Of a DNA stretch of 64,000 nt, positions 7,270 through 15,626 are shown one piece after another. Each line of letters begins with the position of its first letter. The first letter of the stretch is position 1. Source of the stretch: Oscillospiraceae bacterium (GTDB taxonomy: Bacteria > Bacillota > Clostridia > Oscillospirales > Acutalibacteraceae). Position numbers and translations under genes: made by a program. The stretch spans positions 1-64,000 of the forward strand of contig CADCLS010000001.1 in assembly GCA_902802375.1 (NCBI GenBank), read 5' to 3'. Below the pieces are notes generated by a model. That model did not search any database. It worked only from the letters and a program-made list of their open reading frames with translations, and was not told where the DNA came from.

Positions 7270-8811
7270 ATGCCACAAGTCAAACTAATATCACCGCTTA
7301 CAAAGCAGACAGTTAAAAAGCTACGAGTGGCGGCGTACTGCCGAGTATCCTCGAACTCTGCTGACCAACTTAATTCCTACGCAACTCAAATAAGAGTATA
7401 TACAAAAAAGATAAAGCAAAATCCCGAATGGGAACTTGTTGACATATTTGCGGATGAGGGCATAAGCGGTACTAATGCAGAAAATCGTCCCGAATTTCAG
7501 CGAATGATAAGAATGTGCGAGCTGCGGCAGATAGATCTTATAATTGCAAAGTCGATATCAAGATTTGCAAGAAATACTAAAGAAACTCTTGAATACACCC
7601 GAAAGCTGAAACTGATCGGCGTGGGTGTTATGTTTGAGAAAGAAGGTATAAACACTCTCTCGCTTGGCGATGAAATGCTGCTCAACACCTTCGCCGCTAT
7701 TGCACAAGAGGAATCTCAAGCTATATCGCAAAACTTGCGGTTGGCAAACAAAAAAAGAATGGAAAATGGAGAATACATTTCAAGTCATGTTCCATATGGA
7801 TTTCGGCTGATAAATAAGGAAACCGTAATATATGAGCCGGAGGCAGTAATCGTCCGAAAGATATTTATGGATTATCTTAATGGAAAATCTACTACAGAAA
7901 TTGCAAAAGAGCTGACTGCTTCAAAAACACCAACAAAGCACGGCAATGAGCAATGGTCACATACCGGAATTGTATATATACTCACAAATGAAAGGTACAT
8001 TGGAGATAGCCTTTATCAAAAGAAATATAGAACTCCAACGGTTCCGTTCACTCTCCATATGAACAAAGGGGAGGAAGATATGTACTACGCAACAGGAACT
8101 CATAAACCTTTAATAGAAAAAGAAATGTTTGACAAGGTGCAGGCTCTCATACAGAGCCGTAGAAAACGCTTTGCAAAAATGGAAAAAACAAATACATATC
8201 CGCTGACGAGTCGCATTCGATGTTCCGAATGTGGCTCGTTTTTTAACCGAAAGGTACGAAAGGGAGGTATAAAATGGGCTTGCTCAACACATTGTGAAAA
8301 CTCGAAAGCCTGCGACTCCTTCTACTACAGCGAGGAACGGATATATGACGGCTTTATCGCTATGGTCAACAAACTGCGATTCGGTGCTGAAAACATAATC
8401 AGTCAGACAATCAGTATGCTCGAAACTGCTGCAAATACCTATAAGATGAACAATCAATTAGCAAGAGATATGAGCCAAAGCATTGCAGAACTAAATGCCA
8501 AATTGCTTATGCTCGACCAACTGCAAGGGAAAGGCTACCTCGCAGGCGATGTTTATCAAATTCAGGCAAGAGATATAAAGAAACAAATCAGCAAGCTGAA
8601 ATCCCAAAGGCAAAACAGTTATGAATCCAAAATTTTTGAAACCCTTGTGGATGTTAAAAAAATTAAATGTCAGCTTGATGAAATAGAAGAACCGTTAGAG
8701 GAATTCGACCAAAAACTCTTCGAGCAAATCGTATGCGGGATGACACTTAACAGAAAAGACGAACTTACAATAACACTTATAGGCGGCCTGAAATTCACCG
8801 AGGTAATATAA
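7270..8811 (+). CDS. Large serine recombinase, copy 1
   Basis: I use ATG 7270, preceded by AAAGGG, giving about 513 residues. The catalytic resolvase domain begins with RVAAYCRVSSNSADQL, where the second Ser of the YCRVSS stretch should be the nucleophile, and continues with DEGISGTNAENRPEF and IIAKSISRFARNTKETL. A recombinase domain (VPYGFRLI, NERYIGDSL), a zinc beta ribbon (IRCSECGSFFNRK, then a further Cys pair) and a C-terminal coiled coil follow. It is the first of three consecutive recombinase-family genes at the right end of the element and probably takes part in integration and excision. A TATAAT at about 7230 suggests a separate promoter. Confidence 0.92.
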   Translation: MPQVKLISPLTKQTVKKLRVAAYCRVSSNSADQLNSYATQIRVYTKKIKQNPEWELVDIFADEGISGTNAENRPEFQRMIRMCELRQIDLIIAKSISRFARNTKETLEYTRKLKLIGVGVMFEKEGINTLSLGDEMLLNTFAAIAQEESQAISQNLRLANKKRMENGEYISSHVPYGFRLINKETVIYEPEAVIVRKIFMDYLNGKSTTEIAKELTASKTPTKHGNEQWSHTGIVYILTNERYIGDSLYQKKYRTPTVPFTLHMNKGEEDMYYATGTHKPLIEKEMFDKVQALIQSRRKRFAKMEKTNTYPLTSRIRCSECGSFFNRKVRKGGIKWACSTHCENSKACDSFYYSEERIYDGFIAMVNKLRFGAENIISQTISMLETAANTYKMNNQLARDMSQSIAELNAKLLMLDQLQGKGYLAGDVYQIQARDIKKQISKLKSQRQNSYESKIFETLVDVKKIKCQLDEIEEPLEEFDQKLFEQIVCGMTLNRKDELTITLIGGLKFTEVI

Positions 8812-8823
8812 GGAGTCAACGAA

Positions 8824-9711
8824 ATGAAACAAAACCGATTTATTCCATACGGCTATACGGTACGGGATGGAAGAACCGTCATAGAACACACCGAAGCCGA
8901 CATCATCAAAGAAATCTTTGAAGAATACATTAAAGGTGCATCACTAAAAGACATAGCCGATAACCTTACGGCAAGAAAAGTACCCTACACCGAAAAGACA
9001 AATGTATGGGATAAAGCTCGGATTGCTCGAATCATAGATAACGCCAAATATACAGGCTCGGATGAATACGACGCCATAATTGATGAGGACACATTCGAAA
9101 CCGCAGTCAGCACCAAAATATCAAGGCAGACAAATACGGTAAAAAAGGAGTGTGATGGCATTGCAATCCTGCGAAACCGAGTCAGGTGCGAAAGCTGTGG
9201 CTCGCTAATGGTACGAAAAGTATGCGCTAAGCGAAAAATTAATGAAAGTTGGTCCTGCACCAACGATGAATGTGGATGCCGAATACGGATAAGCGATACC
9301 GACCTGCTGCTCAAAGTAACCGTATTGCTCAACCGCATAATAGAAAACGCCAACCTCATAATTCCACAGGGTCAAACAGTAAAGCACGACTCCGTAGAGG
9401 TTGCAAAATACAAAGATGAAATAAATGCCGAACTCGGACGGCAGATGCCGAGCGAAGAATTTATTATAGCAAGGATACTCGATATAGCGGATCGGCAGTA
9501 TGCAGAAAGCAACTCAAAACAGATGATAACCGCCAATATCGTAAAAAAGCGAATATCCTTGATGAAACCACAAGAAGAATTTAACTGTGCATATTTCTCC
9601 GATCTTGTCTCCTACATCACACTTGACAATTCGGGGAGAGTGAAACTGCACACTAAAACCGAAACCGAAATACAAGGAGAGGATGAAAATGGAGGTAAGG
9701 AAAATACCTAA
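8824..9711 (+). CDS. Recombinase-family protein lacking the catalytic resolvase domain
   Basis: The 295-residue product begins directly in the recombinase domain (FIPYGYTVRDGRTV, then IKEIFEEYIKGASLKDIADN) and keeps the DNA-binding part and zinc ribbon (RCESCGSLMVRK, CTNDECGCR). The roughly 150-residue serine resolvase domain found in both neighbours is absent, so it cannot cleave DNA by itself. The gene is intact, starts 12 bp after copy 1 with AAGGAG upstream, and overlaps copy 3, so it looks maintained rather than decayed. It may be a directionality or assembly subunit that pairs with the catalytic copies. Confidence 0.85.
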   Translation: MKQNRFIPYGYTVRDGRTVIEHTEADIIKEIFEEYIKGASLKDIADNLTARKVPYTEKTNVWDKARIARIIDNAKYTGSDEYDAIIDEDTFETAVSTKISRQTNTVKKECDGIAILRNRVRCESCGSLMVRKVCAKRKINESWSCTNDECGCRIRISDTDLLLKVTVLLNRIIENANLIIPQGQTVKHDSVEVAKYKDEINAELGRQMPSEEFIIARILDIADRQYAESNSKQMITANIVKKRISLMKPQEEFNCAYFSDLVSYITLDNSGRVKLHTKTETEIQGEDENGGKENT

Positions 9712-11320
9712 AAAGACCGTAACACTGCTTGAACCAAAGCGAACAATGATAGTGGATAAGGAAAAATACAATCAAAGAAAAGTGGCCGCTTACTGCCGAG
9801 TATCCACAGACAGCGAGGAACAGTTAACCTCATATACCACACAAAAGAGAGTCTACACCGAGATGATAGCTGCAAACAAAGATTGGCAGCTCGCAGGTAT
9901 ATATGCCGATGAAGGTATCTCCGGCACAAGAGCAGATAAGCGGCACGAATTCCAAAGGATGATAAAGGACTGCCAATCCGGAAAGATAGACTACATTATA
10001 ACCAAATCAGTATCGCGATTTGCAAGAAACACCGTGGACTGTCTTGAAACCGTGCGAATGCTCAAAGCAATGGGAATCGGGGTATTTTTCGAGGAACAGA
10101 ATATCGACACACTCAAGAGCGATAGCGAACTGTATCTTGTTATATACGCAGGCTTTGCACAATCCGAATCCGAAAGTATAAGCAAAAATATAACCTGGAG
10201 TTTCCGAAAGAACTTTGAGGACGGCAAGTGTATATTTATGTACAAGAAACTGCTCGGCTATAAAAAGGGGGATGACGGTCAGCCCGAAATTGTACCTTAT
10301 GAAGCCGAAATAGTGGAACGCATATATGATATGTATCTCGGCGGTCAAACAACAAGAACGATATCCGAAACACTGAAAGCTGAGAACTTAGAAATCCCCG
10401 GCAAGAGCTTTACATTCAGCAGCCATATGATAGAAAACATATTAAAGAACGAAAAATACTGTGGCGACTGCATTCTCCAAAAGACTATTACAGTAGACTG
10501 CATATCCAAAACCCGAAAAGCCAACGAGGGCGAAGCACCAATGTATATGGTACAGAATAACCATCCTGCCATCATAGACCGAAAGACCTTCAACCGAGTT
10601 CAAGAGGAAATGAGCCGCAGAAATACTGTATCACCGCAATCGCCGCAAAAGGCTCTCACTGCATCGGGAAAGCACTCAAAATATGCACTGACCGAGGTGT
10701 TGAAATGCGGTGAATGCGGCAGCAAATACAGGCGGTGCACTTGGACATCGCACGGCAAGAAAAGGATAGTATGGCGATGTATAAACCGTTTGGACAACGG
10801 CACGAAATATTGCTCCGATTCAGTGACCGTGCTTGAATCAAGTCTGCACCAAGCCATTGTCAGAGCCTTAAAACAATTCGATGCAGAGGACGAGGTGACA
10901 TATCTCACTCTGATGAAAGCCACCATAGGCGAAGCAATCGGATTAAACGGAGGCACCGATGAAATTGACCTACTTCAAAGAAAGATAGATGCTCTCAACA
11001 AAAGAATGATATCTCTCGCAACCGAAAGCGTACAGAACAACACTTCATTTGAGGAAAATGAAGCCGAGTACAAAGATATCTCGGAACAGATAGAACAGTT
11101 AGGTAGCAGAATCAACGCCATAACCGAAAGCCTCGCAAGAGATAACAGCCGCAAGGACAGACTGCAAAGAATTCAAGAAATCATAGCTCAACGCAAAATT
11201 GACAGCGATACCTATGACGATGCGATAGTACGGCAGATGATAGAGTGTGTCGAAGTATTCAAAGACGGGACACTGTTGATACACTTCGGCGGCGGATACG
11301 AAATTGAAGAACACATATAA
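9683..11320 (+). CDS. Large serine recombinase, copy 3
   Basis: The 545-residue protein has the full large-serine-recombinase layout: KVAAYCRVSTDSEEQLTSY near residue 35 with the nucleophilic Ser, DEGISGTRADKRHEF, IITKSVSRFARNTVDCL, then the recombinase domain (KNEKYCGDCILQK), a zinc ribbon (KCGECGSKYRRC) and a long C-terminal coiled coil. Its start overlaps the preceding gene by 29 bp, with AAGGAGAGG upstream; ATG 9689 is an alternative. The two catalytic copies clearly belong to one family but differ widely in sequence, so this is not a recent tandem duplication. It is the last gene of the element before a terminator. Confidence 0.92.
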   Translation: MKMEVRKIPKKTVTLLEPKRTMIVDKEKYNQRKVAAYCRVSTDSEEQLTSYTTQKRVYTEMIAANKDWQLAGIYADEGISGTRADKRHEFQRMIKDCQSGKIDYIITKSVSRFARNTVDCLETVRMLKAMGIGVFFEEQNIDTLKSDSELYLVIYAGFAQSESESISKNITWSFRKNFEDGKCIFMYKKLLGYKKGDDGQPEIVPYEAEIVERIYDMYLGGQTTRTISETLKAENLEIPGKSFTFSSHMIENILKNEKYCGDCILQKTITVDCISKTRKANEGEAPMYMVQNNHPAIIDRKTFNRVQEEMSRRNTVSPQSPQKALTASGKHSKYALTEVLKCGECGSKYRRCTWTSHGKKRIVWRCINRLDNGTKYCSDSVTVLESSLHQAIVRALKQFDAEDEVTYLTLMKATIGEAIGLNGGTDEIDLLQRKIDALNKRMISLATESVQNNTSFEENEAEYKDISEQIEQLGSRINAITESLARDNSRKDRLQRIQEIIAQRKIDSDTYDDAIVRQMIECVEVFKDGTLLIHFGGGYEIEEHI

Positions 11321-11334
11321 TTTAAAAGCAGAAC

Positions 11335-11369
11335 AACCGTAGCCAAATTGACTGCGGTTATTTTTGTTT
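11335..11369 (+). terminator. Rho-independent terminator after the recombinase genes
   Basis: AACCGTAG (11335-11342) pairs with CTGCGGTT (11352-11359) with one G-U, followed by ATTTTTGTTT. It closes the recombinase operon. Confidence 0.75.
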
Positions 11370-11427
11370 AATAAAATCCAAATTATAAAAAGGAGGTCAC
11401 CGGAGCAATAAAATCAAGTAAAAAAAG

Positions 11428-11561
11428 CGTATCTATTTTGCACCCAAGTGAAATTAAGACATAAGCTAAAAAGCAAATAAAATAAGCATTCGAAAAGGTA
11501 TAAAAATCTTCAAAAATCCTTTATTTATGCGGTTTTACAGCCCGTATCTAAATTGCACCCA
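11428..11561. repeat. Direct repeat pair in the 681 bp gap after the element
   Basis: Two 19 bp copies, 11428-11446 and 11543-11561, share the form CGTATCTAWWTTGCACCCA with 17 of 19 bases identical, 115 bp apart. They lie just beyond the recombinase operon, where an attachment site is expected. The rest of the 11321-12001 gap holds two terminators and a CAATGTGC/GCACATTG hairpin at 11631-11649. I see no convincing gene in it. Confidence 0.5.
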
Positions 11562-11569
11562 CAAGCCAA

Positions 11570-11602
11570 AAAATCCTTGTTCTTCGGAATAAGGATTTTT
11601 TT
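11570..11602 (+). terminator. Strong terminator with TTCG tetraloop
   Basis: AAAATCCTTGTTC (11570-11582) pairs with GAATAAGGATTTT (11587-11599) around a TTCG loop and runs into a T tract. Flanking A and T runs could make it work in both directions. Confidence 0.8.
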
Positions 11603-12001
11603 GTCCATTGCGAAAGCGATGGTATATAATCAATGTGCTTTGCACATTGCATCTCATCAGCCCGTCAGGGCAGTATAAAGAAATAAAAGAAACGGTAACA
11701 AACAGAAAAATTCCGATTATGATACAAAGGTTCGGTTTGAAGAGTACTGCTCATTGCTTGCGCAGGCAGCACATTGATTGTCAAAACATAGCAACGGTTA
11801 TTGACGACTTAAGGCAATTTTGTCAGCTTGTTATAACTAATTAAATAAATTGACATAATGCATATTTTATGCTATACTTATTCAACAAGAGTTGTTTATT
11901 ATAAATGGTATTAACTTTTGTACAAACGATAACCAAAACTTATATTATAAACATGTGATTTGGTGCAGAAAGTTTCTGTTATTTGATTTGTAGGTGTACA
12001 T

Positions 12002-12637
12002 ATGTATAATCGTTTTTGGAAGAGGCTAATTGACATTGTGCTTTCTGGTATAGGAATTATTGTTGTGTCTATTCCTATGTTGATAATCGCGCTGATAATT
12101 AAAATTGATTCTACGGGTCCTGTGTTTTTTAAGCAGAAACGTTTTGGAATGCATAGGAAAGAATTTACAATTATTAAGTTTCGCTCGATGCCTATAACGG
12201 CACCGAAAGATGTGCCCACTCATCAATTTAAAGCAGAGGACATGTTATCTGGGTTTCAAAGATTTCTCAGAAAGTCATCATTAGATGAATTGCCGCAGTT
12301 CTTTTGTATTTTTATTGGTACGATGAGTATTGTGGGGCCACGCCCTGCGCTTTGGAATCAAGATGATCTTATTTCTGAGCGCGATAAATACGGCGCAAAT
12401 GACATCAAACCAGGGCTTACCGGGTGGGCACAGATACATGGCAGAGACGAGATAGAGATTCCGCTGAAAGCAAAGTATGATGGAGATTATACGGCGAAGC
12501 TGAAACAAGGCGGATTCAAAGCGTTCTGGTTCGACATTCGCTGCTTCTTCGGCTCGATTATCGCTGTTATAAAAAAAGACGGCGTTGTCGAGGGCGGAAC
12601 GGGAAAAATAAACAGACAGAAGGCGGAAGTGGAGTGA
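12002..12637 (+). CDS. Bacterial sugar transferase (monotopic phosphoglycosyl transferase)
   Basis: The 211-residue protein has an N-terminal membrane segment (about residues 10-32, VLSGIGIIVVSIPMLIIALI) and then the conserved block STGPVFFKQKRFG, FTIIKFRSM, SSLDELPQF and SIVGPRPAL. These mark the PglC/WcaJ-like family, which transfers a sugar phosphate to undecaprenyl phosphate to start a surface polysaccharide or glycan. It stands just upstream of a broken glycosyltransferase and a nucleotide-sugar dehydrogenase, so this is the remains of a polysaccharide locus. The stop overlaps the GTG of the following pseudogene, as in an operon. Confidence 0.9.
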   Translation: MYNRFWKRLIDIVLSGIGIIVVSIPMLIIALIIKIDSTGPVFFKQKRFGMHRKEFTIIKFRSMPITAPKDVPTHQFKAEDMLSGFQRFLRKSSLDELPQFFCIFIGTMSIVGPRPALWNQDDLISERDKYGANDIKPGLTGWAQIHGRDEIEIPLKAKYDGDYTAKLKQGGFKAFWFDIRCFFGSIIAVIKKDGVVEGGTGKINRQKAEVE

Positions 12638-13122
12638 AAATAGCTGTTTTATCCAGCCATACGCCTTCGCTATTCTGGTTCCGTATCGACATGGTGAAGT
12701 GATTTCTCAGTCATGGGCATGAAGGCTATCCGCTGATTGCCGCTTTCCTGTATTGCTTTATCTAACTGGCTTAATTCCGTATCGCTGATGAATTTGTAGG
12801 TGAACTCTGATTGTATGGTTTGGTTTGTTTTTGGGTAAAAACATTTTTGGAGGGTACTCCTAAAACGGTATTGGAAGCCATGGCTTGTGGCAGAGCGAAC
12901 ATCACGACGAATGCACCCGGATGCCGCGAAACCGTTGACAATAAAAAGAACGGACTCTTGGTTCCGGTCAAAAACATAGATTCTATTGTGAATGCTATGG
13001 AATATTTGATTATTCATCCGAAAGAGATGGAACAAATGGCGAAGCTCGGACGAAAGAAAGCCGAGGAAGTATTTGATGTAAATAAGGTTAACACAATGAT
13101 CCGCGAAACCATGGGATTATAG
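12634..13122 (+). pseudogene. Family 1/4-type glycosyltransferase, internally deleted
   Basis: A normal beginning (VKIAVLSSHTPSLFWFRIDM, from GTG 12634) is interrupted by TGA at 12700-12702, while the same frame continues with the plausible FLSHGHEGYPLIAAF. About 100 bp later a typical glycosyltransferase C-terminus appears in frame from 12811: FLEGTPKTVLEAMACGRA, then a GCRETVDNKKNGLLVPV segment, ending at 13122. The middle of a roughly 370-residue enzyme is missing. The junction sequence between the parts is of unknown origin. Both ends agree with a GT-B glycosyltransferase, so I call one decayed gene. Confidence 0.8.
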
Positions 13123-13136
13123 ATAGAGGCAATTAA

Positions 13137-14465
13137 ATGTACACTGACCTTTATGAAAAACTATTAGCAAAAGGAGAAAAGCTATCCTTAGTGGGCTTAG
13201 GCTATGTCGGCATGCCGATAGCAGTAGCCTTTGCCAAGAAGATTGACGTTGTCGGTTTTGACCTTAATGCTAAGAAGATTGAGATGTATAAAAGCGGCAT
13301 TGATCCGACCAACGAAGTTGGCGATGACGCAATTAAGGCAACTACTGTCGATTTCACCGCTGACGAGACAAAGCTCCGAGAGGCAAAGTTCCATATCGTA
13401 GCGGTGCCGACTCCGGTGAACACCGATCACACGCCTGATCTTTCTCCGGTGATTGGCGCAAGCGAGATCGTTGGGCGCAATCTGACGAAAGGTTCGATCG
13501 TTGTCTATGAATCGACGGTTTATCCTGGCGTTACCGAAGATGTTTGTATTCCGATTCTTGAACATAAATCGGGTATGAAATGCGGTGTTGACTTTAAGGT
13601 GGGTTATTCACCTGAGCGAATTAATCCAGGCGATAAAGTTCATCGTTTAGAGAATATACGCAAAATTGTGTCAGGCATGGATGAAGAAAGTCTGGGTGTC
13701 ATCAAGGCGGTTTATGATCTTGTTATTGACGCCGGAACCTTTCCTGTCAGCACAATAAAGACAGCGGAGGCAGTCAAGGTTGTGGAAAATAGTCAGCGCG
13801 ATATCAACATTGCATTTATGAACGAAATGGCAATGGTGTTTGACCGTATGGGTATCGACACGAATGAGGTTGTTGACGGTATGAATACTAAGTGGAACGC
13901 GCTGGGATTTCGACCAGGCTTAGTAGGAGGTCATTGCATCGGCGTGGATCCTTATTATTTTACATACGAAGCAGAGAAACTTGGCTATCACAGCCAAATT
14001 ATCCTGAACGGGCGCATTGTTAACGACGGCGTGGGCAAATATGTTGCTGAGTCTGCTGTAAAAAAGATGATCCAGGCAGGACAGGCTCCGAAGAAATCAA
14101 AGGTCGTTATACTTGGATTGACTTTTAAAGAAAATTGTCCTGATACGCGCAACAGCAAGGTCGATGATATCATCAAGAGTTTGAATGAGTTTGGCATCAA
14201 GCCGGTTGTGGTTGATCCATGGGCAAGCGATAGCGATGCAATGAATGAATACGGTGTTACACTTACAAAGCTTGGAGACATCAAAGGTGCTGATTGCATT
14301 ATTATAGCGGTAGCACATGATGAGTTTAAGGCAATCTCTCTTGAAAATCTTAAGACTTTGTTCAGCAAATCTCTAGCGAACAACGCCAAGGTTTTGATAG
14401 ATGTAAAGGGAATTTACTCCGTAGCAGAATTAAAGAAATCCGGTTTATGCTATTGGAGGTTATGA
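13137..14465 (+). CDS. UDP-sugar 6-dehydrogenase (UDP-N-acetylhexosamine dehydrogenase type)
   Basis: The 442-residue protein has the N-terminal NAD fold (SLVGLGYVGMPIAVAFAKK), a central helix block and the catalytic loop GGHCIGVDPYYFTYEAEKLG with its Cys nucleophile, then the C-terminal domain (KVVILGLTFKENCPDTRNSK). The family oxidises the C6 hydroxyl of a UDP-sugar to a uronic acid with two NAD. Loop details resemble the WbpO/TviB/VipA branch acting on UDP-N-acetylgalactosamine or glucosamine, but the substrate cannot be fixed by eye. It supplies a uronic acid for the surface polysaccharide begun by the nearby sugar transferase. Confidence 0.9.
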   Translation: MYTDLYEKLLAKGEKLSLVGLGYVGMPIAVAFAKKIDVVGFDLNAKKIEMYKSGIDPTNEVGDDAIKATTVDFTADETKLREAKFHIVAVPTPVNTDHTPDLSPVIGASEIVGRNLTKGSIVVYESTVYPGVTEDVCIPILEHKSGMKCGVDFKVGYSPERINPGDKVHRLENIRKIVSGMDEESLGVIKAVYDLVIDAGTFPVSTIKTAEAVKVVENSQRDINIAFMNEMAMVFDRMGIDTNEVVDGMNTKWNALGFRPGLVGGHCIGVDPYYFTYEAEKLGYHSQIILNGRIVNDGVGKYVAESAVKKMIQAGQAPKKSKVVILGLTFKENCPDTRNSKVDDIIKSLNEFGIKPVVVDPWASDSDAMNEYGVTLTKLGDIKGADCIIIAVAHDEFKAISLENLKTLFSKSLANNAKVLIDVKGIYSVAELKKSGLCYWRL

Positions 14466-14586
14466 TGTATCATTTGCAAAATTAAATGATTTTATATTCA
14501 TGAATTCTTATACAAAAGAAATCGATGAATAGTTAACCACAGACAACCACAGATAACAAAATGGCATTTTAATAATACAGTATATA

Positions 14587-14632
14587 AAAAGTCTCGCAAG
14601 CCGCATAAATAAAGGGCTTGCGAGACTTTTTG
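14587..14632. terminator. Bidirectional terminator after the dehydrogenase
   Basis: AAAGTCTCGCAAGCC (14588-14602) pairs with GGCTTGCGAGACTTT (14615-14629), with A and T runs on either side. The DNA from 14466 to this point shows no gene, only the short direct repeat AACCACAGA near 14536. Confidence 0.8.
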
Positions 14633-14635
14633 ATT

Positions 14636-14844
14636 TGGTTCGAGTATTGATAACGGACTTTTGGTCGTGGTAGGGATAAAAGAAAAGCAGAGTCTGAACC
14701 CGGATTGGGTCAGACCCTGCCTATGGTCCGAGTGTTCATAACGTAAGCAAAAAACGCGAGGAAGAAAACTACAAAAACAGAGAACCTCAACTACGCGTTT
14801 GCGTGTCGAGGCTCTCGACTGGTGCGAGTATTGATAACGGACTT
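14636..14844 (+). repeat. Three copies of a TGGTNCGAGT-N-TTNATAACG motif separated by hairpins
   Basis: Copies lie at 14636-14660, 14724-14743 and 14820-14844, 88 and 96 bp apart; the first and last share CGAGTATTGATAACGGACTT exactly. Each copy is preceded by a hairpin: the terminator at 14587, GCAGAGTCTGAACC/GGGTCAGACCCTGC at about 14688-14720, and AAACGCG/CGCGTTT at about 14752-14800. The motif resembles the reverse complement of a tRNA 3' end but no complete tRNA is present. The remaining gap to 15005 shows no gene. Confidence 0.5.
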
Positions 14845-14973
14845 GATTAAACTATTGTTTTTACGGGGCTGAACGTACATATTCATAGCGTAACAAACGC
14901 AACATCGCACATTTTTAATAAAACCTCTTTTGCGGTACAATGTACTCAGCAATTGGCGCGTTATAAGATAACT

Positions 14974-15001
14974 TAAAAGGCGGCGGGATTTCCCGCCGCC
15001 T
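14974..15001 (-). terminator. Terminator of the leftward nitrogen operon
   Basis: On the minus strand AGGCGGCGGGA pairs with TCCCGCCGCCT (14978-15001) and is followed by TTTT. It lies 5 bp after the stop of the ANTAR regulator gene. Confidence 0.8.
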
Positions 15002-15005
15002 GATA

Positions 15006-15590
15006 TTATCCGTAAGTTTTAATTATTTCTTCCGCTATTTGACGCCTTGAAACACAGCGGTCCATTGCCTGCTTTTCTATGTAGCGGTGAGCGTCCGGCT
15101 CGGTCATTTTAAGTTCGCTTATCAGTAACCATTTAGCGCGGTTGACGGTACGAATTTCGTTCATCTTTTCTTCAATCGAGAGCGTCTTTTTCTCGGTTTT
15201 CCGTATTCGTTCTCTGGCGCTTATAAGCCAGCCCGAAGCAATTTCCAGCACCGCGCGGGAAATTGGTTTTTGAAGCATAAATACGCCGTGCTCGGCGAGC
15301 TTGCCATAAGCGTCTTCATACTGTTCGGCTCGGGTTAAAAACAATACCACCGCGTTATAAGATGTTACAGTATCAATGGCAAAACGAAGACCGTAATCGT
15401 CAGGCAGCGGTGAATTAACTATAACAATATCAAAATCGCGTTCACTAATGGCGCGTTTCGCTGCGCTGACATTTGTTACCGTACTAACCGGAGAGAACAA
15501 AGGAACGGAAAAGATTTCGGGTATTGTCTGGTTGAATTTTTCTGCGGCAGATACAATAAGCACGCTGTAAACCTGCTCTTTCAGATTCAC
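15006..15590 (-). CDS. ANTAR-domain antitermination regulator
   Basis: The 194-residue protein has a receiver-like N-terminal domain (VYSVLIVSAAEKF, then DFDIVIVNSPLPDDYGL, LFLTRAEQYEDAYG, GVFMLQKPIS), a coiled linker and a C-terminal three-helix ANTAR domain (MNEIRTVNRAKWLLI, then EPDAHRYIEKQAMD). The receiver's acidic phosphorylation pocket is not obviously complete (Asn at the expected Asp in IVNSPLP), so signalling may not use phosphorylation. ANTAR proteins bind paired hairpins with A1/G4 hexaloops and prevent terminator formation. Such hairpins are visible upstream of both nitrogen operons here, so the targets are probably local. Last gene of the leftward operon. Confidence 0.9.
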   Translation of the reverse strand: MNLKEQVYSVLIVSAAEKFNQTIPEIFSVPLFSPVSTVTNVSAAKRAISERDFDIVIVNSPLPDDYGLRFAIDTVTSYNAVVLFLTRAEQYEDAYGKLAEHGVFMLQKPISRAVLEIASGWLISARERIRKTEKKTLSIEEKMNEIRTVNRAKWLLISELKMTEPDAHRYIEKQAMDRCVSRRQIAEEIIKTYG

Positions 15591-15626
15591 ATCCGTTCCC
15601 CCTTTCTCCTAAAATGCTAATTGCTT

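Noticed and set aside
11608..11844. 78-codon reading frame after the element
   Set aside because: It crosses a hairpin, has no ribosome binding site and reads as low-complexity, non-protein-like sequence.
12670..13035. Leftward 121-codon frame over the glycosyltransferase pseudogene
   Set aside because: It is antisense to recognisable glycosyltransferase sequence and shows no motifs.
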